Source: Arenicola marina
Taxonomy: Eukaryota; Annelida; Polychaeta; Arenicolidae
Direction: 5' to 3'
Length of the DNA: 64,000 nucleotides
Assembly: GCA_964019135.1 (NCBI GenBank)
Contig: OZ025253.1
Coordinates: 41,732,109-41,796,108 of the forward strand
Shown: one piece after another, positions 45,994 to 55,479 of the stretch
Numbering within the stretch: the stretch's first letter is position 1
Layout: every line of letters begins with the position of its first letter
Translations under genes and position numbers: made by a program
Notes under the pieces: model-generated
Database searches by the model: none
Seen by the model: the letters and a program-made list of their open reading frames with translations, nothing else
What the model was told of the DNA's origin: nothing

Positions 45994-46559
45994 GAGTATT
46001 GGTCTCCAAACACCATGTGCAATGACAACTATATTCATAATTTCCAATCTGTTCACTTTCCGCGTATCACTCGCCGGCAGTCCCCGCGTTTTATGCAAAC
46101 CGCGTGCAAGACCTCTTTACCCATTGTCTAAATTGTCATGTATAATAATATGATATGAAGGTGTATATTTTTGTGATACTAAGTTCTTTTTTGACCACGA
46201 TAGATGTTGTAGCGGGTAATGGTATTCATGTAGTGATATAGGAATACAAAAATTGCAAAATGGATGATTGTATTTGCGTTAATATGGTTTACTCGAAACA
46301 TATCCTATGGTTTTTACAAACAAACAAACATATTACACAGCTTATAGGATCTCACATGGCCTGATTACATTGATTATATACACGTGTCATTGACGATTAA
46401 TCGTACTGTAACGCGAGAATATACAGTTTACATGGCGATATCTATAGCGATTAAATGATTTACTGTTCCATCAAAGCACAATGACTTGTTCATCTATTAC
46501 CTATTCATAATAGTACTTGATCGCAGATTGAAGACTTCAACCAACTTCATTCACTCGTA

Positions 46560-46865
46560 CTATAGCACGAGAACATAGACAAACAATGATTAATAACCTT
46601 GTTGAATATACCTATTTACATACTAATTTATACTATTTATACCCCGTACTATAACGCGGAAACAAAGACTTCAAGCAATTATGAATAACCTTGTTGACAG
46701 CTTAATTAGCTATTTACATCGTAATTTATGCTAATTATACCCCGTACTATAACGCGGAAACAAAGACTTCAAGCAATTATGAATAACCTTGTTGACAGCT
46801 TAATTAGCTATTTACATCGTAATTTATGCTAATTATACCCCGTGCTATAGCACGGAAACAAAGAC
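46560..46865. repeat. Subterminal repeats of the right arm
   Basis: Units begin with ACCCCGT at about 46641, 46739 and 46837 (period 98), with GTGCTATAGCAC-type palindromes. Two neighbouring units are almost identical. Confidence 0.85.
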
Positions 46866-46989
46866 TTTTGACAAAAATTAATGACCTCATTAACTCGTGA
46901 CCGGCATTTTCAAATCGATATTTCAAAAACCACAGGGGGGTGGGGGTGAGGGGGTCATGTGGGTAGCTAATCCCTCAGCTCTCACTACT

Positions 46990-46995
46990 AAATGA
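46990..46995. repeat. Target site duplication, right (AAATGA)
   Basis: Pairs with 31188-31193. Confidence 0.75.
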
Positions 46996-47215
46996 AATAA
47001 AACATTCTTTGGGATTATTGTATCTTGGACAAAATTGTCTTGCACATTTCGATCTATCGAGAGTTAAGCATGCATTTCATGTATTTAAACAAAATGACAG
47101 TGTTCATGTGCGGCGATACGTTGAAAGACAGCCACTACCTTGACCAAAGCTAACGGCAAAGGAGAATCCAAACTGGTCAGCAGATCGCATTAATCTGTTA
47201 ACCAAACAGTAACAG

Positions 47216-47473
47216 CAGGGGAGGGTCTAACATTGTGGAAAGGGGGGGGGGGTGCGACAGAGGGTAGGGGGGCTCACTAAAAAAAATCGTGGGGAGGGGT
47301 GGGGGCTGAAAATGTAATCCGCCTAAGGGTTGCATTTACAAAATGTCTCTTTTCAATGTATATCGTTGGAAAGCCTGACTTGTACAGTGTGTGCTTAAAT
47401 TTCTAAGGGGGGGGGGCGGGTGCAACCCCGATAACACCCCCACCCCCCAACCCCCCACCCAGATCCGCCCCTG
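47216..47473. mobile_element. Possible hAT-like MITE
   Basis: The right end reads CAGGGGCGGATCT on the minus strand (47473 back to 47461), a common terminal sequence of short hAT-type elements. The left end CAGGGGAGGGTCTA at 47216 could be its diverged partner. The interior is G-rich and non-coding. No clear 8-bp duplication was found. Confidence 0.35.
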
Positions 47474-47888
47474 AACAGGACACAGACAGGGAACAAAAGG
47501 CCCAGGCATCCACGAACATGTGAAGACTGTTTAATAATTTGATAGAATGTGTTCATTCTAATCTGGGATTCATGTCAACTAAAAGAAAAACAGCTGCATA
47601 ACTTGATAAGAATACTGAAATTAATCTTGTTATTAAGAAATATAGATCTAGTCAAATTAAACGTATAAATTATAAGTTATATAATCTAGCAAGCTGTGTA
47701 ATAGTCCACCAAATTCATTGACAAAATGATATATTTTGGTTCTGAGTAACTTATGACCTTGATGGCGAGGGGGTGGGGAGGGTAAGTTACTAGGGTGAAA
47801 TTACCCCTCTAGCTAGCTATAGCTGTGTCTATATGAAGCTGTGTCTATAATCATCAATTTATGTTTATATTTACCTTTTCTCTTACAG

Positions 47889-48003
47889 ATTATGTAACCA
47901 ATTGGAATTAATCAATCAGATAATTAAGAAGTCTGCATACAGATTCAGACAAGATGGGCCAGATAGAGTTACACAAGAGACCAAAAAAAACCCAGAGATA
48001 TGA
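47889..48003 (+). CDS. Candidate terminal exon
   Basis: A strong acceptor (TTACCTTTTCTCTTACAG) is followed by a frame with LCNQLELINQIIKKSAYRF and RFRQDGPDRVTQE, ending in TGA at 48001-48003. The product is unknown. An ATG-led frame (47954-48181, 75 codons) overlaps it in another phase and is the alternative. It may belong to the gene whose promoter lies left of the Polinton-like element, but nothing proves this. Confidence 0.3.
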
Positions 48004-48009
48004 ATTCTA

Positions 48010-49480
48010 CATGGGTTTCTTCTCAACAATCTGTATCAAAGACAGTTTTGCATATGATGAAAACAACAGAAAAGAAACTGATTCTTGGATATATAATTGG
48101 ACTGCTTTTAAATTGTTCAGCATCCAAGAGATGTTTTCTATGTGGAGCAGTCAGAAAAGAAGACAATGGAAACAGAAATGATATGTTGCAAAACTGTTAT
48201 TTACTGTGGATTTGCAAATGAATTAATTAAGAATGAAATGAGCTTGGTTTAAATATATTTCTATTTTGCAATTGGAAAGCAAGCAAGGCCTATAACAAAT
48301 TCCTCTAGCTGAAGTGAGCTTGCCTTATTGGTTGTGTTCAGTCAAATTTGGTAAAGGTTTAGATTAAGTGTCATTAGTGCTAAAGCCCTAAATTATGCAT
48401 TTATATCAACCTGTTGATTAAATATTGCAAAAAGTGCCAACCTCCAGCCTATAGTTAGCCTGGTAAGGATTCGTTTTCATCCATCCTACACCCCATCACT
48501 ACCCCAATCAAGTGTGTTATAAATGAAGACATATCTGGAGTAATGCTAGCCTAAAATTGATTTTAGATATAATTTAGCTCAATGTTCAAGACTAAATTCT
48601 TCAAAATTAACAGGGCTTGGTCATTTTTGCTAATCATGTAAGACACAGATAGCCAAAACAATGCACCTGTATGATCTTGTATTGAAGTTGGTTGAATGAT
48701 TGTAAACTATTTGCCAAAATGGCCTAGCCGAGCAACAGTTTTCTATAATCAGGATTTGCCACAGGAGAATAAAGTGAAGAGCCAATCCTTCTCAAGAATG
48801 AATCTGAATATTTAATTGGCCCTAACATAATTCACATATAAATTTCCTGCAAGAAAATTATTTTCCAATGGAATGAGCTTATATACCACAGGCAGTCATC
48901 TTTATCAAGGGGCCCTCCCAAATAGGCACATCTTCACTCCCCTCGACGGTATATCTATCACTCTAACAACCCATGCATACCCGCCACATATGCACCCCCC
49001 CCCCCCTCCCCCTTGCAAAAGTAAATTAATTTCCTACAGTTTAATTACCAGTAATTAAAAAATACCTTTTAAATGTTATATTGCCATCTAAAGAGGAGAC
49101 CCTCTTCACTCCCTTCTTCGATCACAGGTATCCCTCTCGCAACCCATCCCCCCGCACGGCGCACGTCCCCCCCCCCCCCTCCCCCCTCTCGCTTCCTCTG
49201 CTCTGGCAGCCGAAACCGCCAACCGCTGCCTTGCCTGTGATTATTTCGGCAGCTGTGGCTACATTTCAACAGTGACAGCGTCAAAATTCGACATAATTAT
49301 TTGCTTACGATACATGTGTGCACGTTACCATATTTAATTAACCTAATCTCAATCTTAACTAGCATTTGACTCACATTTGTGATTTGAGTGGCTGGTTGTG
49401 GAACATCCATCTTCCGCCATTGTTTACCGCCCTGCTGAGAAGGGGGCTATGACGCGTATGACGTAGTTGTACGGAATTCC
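48010..49480. other. No recognisable gene; pyrimidine-rich tracts
   Basis: Contains two similar pyrimidine-rich stretches (about 48890-49010 and 49085-49190), each with a C run. Otherwise nothing that I can support. Confidence 0.45.
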
Positions 49481-49489
49481 TTACAGAAA

Positions 49490-49630
49490 ATGGTGGACAA
49501 TAACAGACTGTATACGCGGAGCCGCGGTAGCGCCGCGCAGCGGCAGTCTGCGGAAGAGACTAAGATGGCAACAGAAGTGAAACCGAAAGAGAAACAAAAG
49601 CTGAGTTTGGCAGAAGAACACAAAAGTTAA
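49490..49630 (+). CDS. Small ATG-led frame, possible gene start
   Basis: The ATG at 49490 has A at -3 and G at +4. The frame gives 46 residues beginning MVDNNRLYTRSRGSAAQRQS, then a Lys/Glu-rich part. The GC-rich surroundings look like a promoter-proximal exon or the start of a retrotransposon ORF1. No clear donor was found. Confidence 0.3.
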   Translation: MVDNNRLYTRSRGSAAQRQSAEETKMATEVKPKEKQKLSLAEEHKS

Positions 49631-50654
49631 TATCCAGATGCCGAAAAAAACATCGTCAAAAAGTCGAATAGCCGTACTAACAAAAAAAGTAAGGGCAAAT
49701 AAGGAACATAGAGATATTGGAAATTATTTTTTAATTATGAACCAACCCTGGGTACTGGCGCAAACCATATTCGGTGCGCATTGAATACGTATGTAGAGTC
49801 TCCAATAAGCGTGTCCTCCATTTGAATGAATTAAATTTGCATAACACAACCTAATATATAAAACTAATAACCTAACACTAAATTAAAGGGTTCTCTTTGT
49901 CATTCAGTAACGGTGGGTTGTGGAGGAGACATAAACAAAGAGAAAGTGCGGAGCACCGCGAAGGTAATTGCAACTTACATTTTCTTCGTCATATTGCTTC
50001 ATAGCTTGACGACTTTTCGTCGTTCTAAAATTTGAAAAGCCACAATCGTCATCAGATCCTAGCTAAAGAATGACATTTAAATACATGAGGGTCTCGGTGA
50101 GTTTATGTATGCGATAATGTGTCTCACTGATGACTCTTACCCTCCCCGGTCTACCCTTACTCCCCTACCGTCACCCCTCACTAATACATCTGCACACTGG
50201 CAGACGACATCCGTAGACCGTGTTCGCGGAATACGTCATACTCAAAGGGCAACAGACCTAAAAGAAGTCGTGTTTCTTTATGGGCAACAGAACGCCTACC
50301 AGATGGCATATCCACGCGGAAACAAACGCTCACAATTTTATATGACAAGCACTGCTTTGTTTTCAAATGAACGTTATTGGGGGACCGTAGAAAATGTAAT
50401 GCTATTATTCCTATTTCACGAATAGTATCGAGTAGTATCGCCTCGTTGTCTTGATTGATCAAATGTTTTTTTGTTTACGTGTGCAACAAAACATTATGGT
50501 TTATATGGCCATTGTTATGACGTCATTCTTTTGTTAAAAGTGTTAACTCTTCATTAGGGGTGAAATGAAAAGCCCAATCCCGAGGAACGCAAATACCCGG
50601 TGGTATGTACTGGGCTTTACATGGAACAACGACCGAAAAAATTAACTCATATGT

Positions 50655-50835
50655 GCAATTATTCAGAGATATGTGGAATGAAATTTGTGACGTGTACAAA
50701 TATTTGAGATATGCTGAAATCATTTAATGATGTGTGCATATATTTGGATATATGCGCAATTATTTAGAGATATGTAGAAATATTTGGACGTATCAGTAAT
50801 TATTTAAAGATATGTGCAAATAAGTATTTAAAGAT
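50655..50835. repeat. AT-rich dispersed repeat, copy 3
   Basis: Imperfect repeats such as GATATGTGCAAATA and CGCAATTATTTAGAGATATG, same family as at 27.2 and 28.2 kb. Confidence 0.6.
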
Positions 50836-51007
50836 AAAATGGCTCTCCATAGATAAGCACCCGACGGCTGACAACACGACCGACCGGATTCGCCAGGTGG
50901 CGACATTGCGGGGTCCAAGAGGTGGGGCTGGAAGTGTTCGACCCCTTAGGTGTATATTCCAGCCCCTTGGTTGTCTTTGAAACTAAGGTAAATAACTGAT
51001 GACTTAC

Positions 51008-51255
51008 CAGCCGGATCCACGAGTGTCGCCTCTCTAACTTCTCTCGGTCTGTCTCAGTCCTTCTCTCAGTCTCTTTCTCTCGCTCTGTCTCTGTCTTTGT
51101 TGCTCTCTCTGTCTCTCTCTCGCTCTGGTCTCCTGCCACGTATGCTAGTGCTACTGATACCAAACGACGTGCGATATCGTAGAACAACCGTCGACGTGTC
51201 CGAGAGAACGGTGTCTGGAACGCAAACAGGGGTCCGGGATGTTATATAGTTGCTC
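51008..51255 (-). promoter_or_regulatory. TATA promoter and (GA)-rich first exon of a minus-strand gene
   Basis: On the minus strand, CTATATAACA (TATA core 51248-51243) is followed by about 200 bases of likely transcript rich in GAGA repeats (51050-51120), then a strong donor GGCTG|GTAAGTC with the exon ending at 51008. No downstream exon was recognised. Confidence 0.45.
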
Positions 51256-51949
51256 TCCCAGCCGCGCAGGCGCAATGCAACCTTTGTCCCGGAGCTCCCC
51301 ACCACATACACAGCCGACTACCGCGAGTGGCTGAGGCTAACATAGCTTACACATACACCCCCCGCATCCACGTCAGTACTAAGGTGTCAGCTTAGAGCTA
51401 CAGGATGCAAAAATACAAAAAAGGTTTGGTAAAGCATTCGAGGTACCAGTGACTCAGACTGAGCATAGCCGCTTGCCGAAACGTACACCCACACAACAAC
51501 TCGAGCCAAACCTACTTGCATTCGTTGATATTGCAGCCCGCGGGTGGGAGGGGGGGGGGGGCGTTACCTCGCGGTCGTTCTCCCATGCTAGGGCGAACCA
51601 TTGTTAAGCGGCCGATCGCGTATTGCAAGATATGGTTGCGTTACTGCCGAGCGTTTAAACTGGAAGTGAATAATTTTGACGAAGTATTTTCACTTTTGGT
51701 TTTTCATTTAAATCTTAGGTAGCGTGATTACATATCCGTTGGTGTGGGTGTTGTAGTCTCTCGATTCTCTATCGCGGGTGGTGGTCGGTCGTTTCGGCTG
51801 CTCGCTTTATATACACTGGGCTCCCCACTCCCTGAGAGGCCAGCTCTACACCTACTGTAGAGCAGCAGCCAGCTCTACAATTACTGTACTGTAGCCATTT
51901 ACACAATTTCACTTTGTAATCCACAGAAATTGGAAGTAACGCCTTTCTC

Positions 51950-52289
51950 AGTGCAAACTCAGATTCACAATCCATACTTTCACGTTGTTCTCCTAGATCC
52001 ACAATCCCCACTTTCATAGTGTACGCTTAGATCTACAATCCCCACTTTCACAGTGTACGCTCAGATCAACAATCACGACTTTCACAGTATACGCTCAGAT
52101 CAATAATCCCGACTTTCACAGTGTACGCTCAGATCAGCAATCCAGACTTTCAAAGTGTACGCTCCGATTCACAGTCCCGACTTTCACACTGTAAGCTCTG
52201 ATCCACAATCCCGACTTTCACAGTGTACGCTTAGATCCACAATCCCGACTTTCACAGTGTACGCTCAGATCAACTATCACGACTTTCAC
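51950..52289. repeat. 34-bp tandem monomers upstream of the L1-like ORF1
   Basis: About ten imperfect units with core CCCGACTTTCACAGTGTACG and CTCAGATCAACAATC. The array ends 137 bp before the first in-frame ATG of the L1-like ORF1, the position of promoter monomers in the 5' UTR of some LINEs such as mouse L1. Confidence 0.9.
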
Positions 52290-52425
52290 AGTATATACAC
52301 TTCTGGTGCCGGTGCCAACCGATAAGGTAGTAAACAAGCTCTCGATATTAGTCGAAATTATACAGAAGCGGCTTCCTGGCGAAGCTTTACAATTCCAGAA
52401 ACAAGTGAACAAATACGCAGAGAAG

Positions 52426-53359
52426 ATGGCAGATGTGTGGCAGCAAGCCAGGAAGAAGAGAAAGCAGCGAAATAGTGCAGAAAGTAGCGGGACGGATACT
52501 CCAGAAACAAAGAAGCCATTTTCTTCCCGGCCGGCAACACCTGCACGCCGCCCAGAAATCAGTGAAGCGTCACGCTTCGATCTGCTCACAGAGGAGGAGG
52601 GGGCCTTACCGAGCGACCAAGAGGGAGTCCAAAACCTGTTCACAACTCTTGTGGCTCTGGTCACAGAGATGCGGAGCGACGTCAAAGACATTAAAAAGGC
52701 TCAGTTGGATATGCAATCACAACTCGCCGGCATGGACATACACCTGGCCGAAATGGATGACAAGCTGAAGCTCTGCACAATGGCTATCGATGTACTCAGC
52801 ACCCGGCAAGAAGAGCTAAGCGACCAACAAGAACAGATGAAGTCAATGATAGACAAAGAGAACAAGGCAACAACCGAACGAATGAAACACCTTGAAATTA
52901 ATGCCGCTCGACAGGACGAGCAATCACGCCGCAACAACGTAATCTTCTACGGCATACCAGAAGGTACAAACGAATCCTGGGAACAGAGCGAAGCGGCGCC
53001 GCGACAAGCTATGAAGGATAAGCTGAACATACCTGACGCTGACGACAATAACAACTGGGAGATTGAAAGGGCCCACCGACTAGGCAAACGGCAAGAGAAT
53101 CGATCACGACCAATGATTGTGAGATTCTTAAGATGGAAAAACAAGGAACAATTAAGTCATGGAGAAAGCAAGGTCTCTACCCAAAACTTCGGAAGTGAAA
53201 CTCAGCGAGGACTTCAGTAAACGTGTCCGTGAAATCCGTAGAATGCTGAACCCGAAAATGAAAGCCGCGAAAGAACAAGACAAACGCGCCAGTCTCCGCT
53301 TCGACAAGCTACACATCGACAACCACGTGTTCTCTGTTGTTCCTTTAAAGAACTGCTGA
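52426..53359 (+). pseudogene. L1-like ORF1 protein with a frameshift
   Basis: The ATG at 52426 is in strong context (GAAGATGGC). The frame (to 53220) encodes a basic N-terminus (ARKKRKQRN), a long coiled coil, and an RRM with NNVIFYGIPEGT and RPMIVRFLRWKNKE. The last part continues in another frame to 53359 (SEDFSKRVREIRRMLNP, KLHIDNHVFSVV), the C-terminal domain of L1 ORF1p. One frame change lies near 53150-53165. ORF1p is an RNA chaperone that trimerises and coats LINE RNA. No ORF2 follows, so the element is a fragment. Confidence 0.8.
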
Positions 53360-53935
53360 TGTCCACAATACCGGCGATATTCCGCATTTCATTCGTAACA
53401 TGCGCGCAGTCATTCGAAGTGACAAGCGGCAAATATATCAACAGATGGCGCTACAGGGCGGAAGCGGCATATTCCCCGGTTTTACCGGTTTACCTCATAC
53501 AATTTTGCTAGGCGTTCGCGCTCGATCCAAGACGCGGTCATGCATCTCCACAATAAAAAAAATGAGTGTCTTCTGGATGTGGAAATCGCGACATAATGTT
53601 GACACTAAGATTGAATGAAGCCTTGCATTATACTGTGCAATCTTTGTGTCTTCCTTATATCGCGATTTCCACATCCAGAAGACACCCATTTTATTTTCTT
53701 GTAGAGATGTGCGAAAACATCTTGGGATCGAGCGTGAGCGCCCAGTAAAATTGTACTAGGTAAACCGGTGAAACCGGGGAATTTGCTGCTTCCGCCCTAT
53801 ACTATGGCTGTAGCGCCATCTGTTGACAAAGTTGCCGCTTGTCACTTCGATTGGCTGCGCGCATGTAACAAATGAAATGCGGAATATCGCCGGTATTGTG
53901 GACATGAGCAGTTATTTAAAGAAACAAACTACACG
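53326..53935. mobile_element. Large foldback element (about 280-bp arms)
   Basis: The left arm (for example ATGTCCACAATACCGGCGAT at 53360 and GACAAGCGGC further in) is repeated in inverse up to about 53935. The loop lies near 53615-53640. Arms are similar but differ by several substitutions and a short indel. The outermost matching part includes the stop of the L1-like ORF1. A short inner stem contains GGATGTGGAAATCGCGA. No transposase frame. Confidence 0.85.
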
Positions 53936-55190
53936 TAAATAGATAGTTTAAGGTATGTAGCATTCCAATATAATAAGGATTGGACGTGGTATTCACCCAC
54001 AAAGCGATACTAGTCAGATTTAAGTGGAGGGGTTTCACATCGCTAAGGATTTGCAGGCTGCACTTCAGGACCCTGGCCGAGCGGTAGCGAGGCCTGTGTT
54101 CTTCAGGGCCTAGGTTTCTGAAAATGTAACTGTAGTGTAGACACTCTTAGTTAAGAACTTTTTTCCGTATCGACTTTTATTTAGCCACGGCGTGGATACT
54201 TGTGTTTTCAAAACCCTTAGGCCTACCTTGTGTATGGGTTTTGATGTCAAACACATAAGTACCCTGGTAGCCGCACTCCCACAGGCTCTTGCTCGTAGAT
54301 GATCATGCAAACCGTCATTGCGTCAAGCGCCATTAGAAACAGCAAAGTTCGGCAGTTCGGGCGAAAGCGCCCATTCAGTAAACCATGGCGTGCCTGTTCA
54401 TGTGCCTTTTCTGAATAAACTATCCTTAATTAACAGGCTTATCCACTTTCGCTTGCAGATTTACCTGTTTAGTGAGGAATTTTGCCAGAAAAACTTCACC
54501 TTCCAACAGTCTCGCTCATTCAAAACAACTGGCGGAAATGGCTGCTGGTCGCTGTGCGCATGACCGGAAAGACGGGCACCGTGCTACTGCGTAAATATTA
54601 CGCGGCGCTCTGTATCTAGCAGCACGTGGCTGGTGTAATTAATTGTTATTCCAGAAATGAAACATGTGTCATTTTGTTCATTCTTAGCTCGGCCTTATGT
54701 GATAATTAATTATCCACAGTGAAACAAAACTTTAAATTTGGCTTCTTTTTTTTCATATTAAAACAATGTAATTCGTACATCACAAAGCCATCAATACGAT
54801 AATGAATTGGCACATTTACCGCTTGTTCAGGCCTATATATGCGTGGTCTTTATATTTGAAACGCCAGTAATTTAAGTGCCAGACCCTAATTATTGTTAAA
54901 TCGCACCAACAACCAAAAAGTTATTAAATAGATTAGTGTCATTCGTACCTAACAAAGCATTAAATTATATGGGAAGTTATGTAGTTTCTGCAGCGGGCTT
55001 ACTCGGGAGGAGAGACCCTCTCCACCCTCCACCCTCCACGATCCACCTTCTTCATCCTCGCCACACACCGCCACCCACTTCTAGTCTTTTCCATATTTTC
55101 AAAAAAGTGATTGTTGTAGGCATTTCGTGTTAAAAGTTGGCAAACAACTGATTTTAGACAATTAAGGTGTGCTGATTTTGAATAAATTGT
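53936..55190. other. No recognisable gene
   Basis: Mostly unique sequence. A tRNA-like A-box occurs near 54075 but without a partner. Confidence 0.45.
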
Positions 55191-55465
55191 TTGCCAAGCT
55201 GTATTTTGAATTTTTAATACTTAAATATCAAAAAAAAATGGCGGCTGTGAAATCAAAAACAATTCTACTGAGATGTTGAACATACCTTGTGAGGGCTACC
55301 ATTTGTGGTAAAACGTTACACTTTTGAGCATGAAAATGAGCTATTAATGTTTGATAATATTGAATCAATGGTTTACCGAACTGTACTTGTATTTTTATTA
55401 CTGAAATATCAAAAACAAAATGGCGGTCGGGAAATTTTACAAATATCTACTAAGAAGTTGACCAG
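55190..55465. repeat. Two-copy repeat beside the 42-bp array
   Basis: The segment with AAATATCAAAAAAAAATGGC at 55225 recurs, changed, at about 55402, giving a period near 175 bp. Confidence 0.65.
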
Positions 55466-55479
55466 GAGGATGTGTGCTT

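Larger units (their letters stand above)
31194..46989. mobile_element. Polinton-like fossil element with 6.3-kb terminal inverted repeats
   Basis: A 15.8-kb element bounded by 6-bp target duplications (AAATGA). Its left arm (31194-37512) is repeated in inverse as its right arm (40615-46989), with a 3.1-kb unique centre. Both ends share TAGTGAGAGCTGAGGG near the tip, and the right tip begins AG as in Polintons. Parts: in each arm a two-PC4-domain frame and an adenain-like protease piece; in the centre a zinc-ribbon-like protein and a Pro-rich protein. I did not recognise polymerase, integrase or capsid genes, so it is a reduced, probably non-autonomous or broken copy. The arms differ by a few per cent (7 of 234 residues in the PC4 frame), so it is not very recent but not ancient. 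The PC4 and centre frames remain open, so breaks appear few in those parts. Confidence 0.72.
40615..46989. repeat. Right terminal inverted repeat arm
   Basis: Inverse copy of 31194-37512. It is about 56 bp longer, mainly because of an extra subterminal unit. Confidence 0.9.

Noticed and set aside
31194-46989. Reading the long inverted repeat as a pure assembly artefact
   Set aside because: The arms differ at many scattered positions and in repeat number, and the borders carry a target duplication, as expected of a real element; long reads should still confirm it.
54070-54120. tRNA or tRNA-derived SINE (A-box-like TGGCCGAGCGGT)
   Set aside because: No B-box or cloverleaf partner could be found at the right distance.
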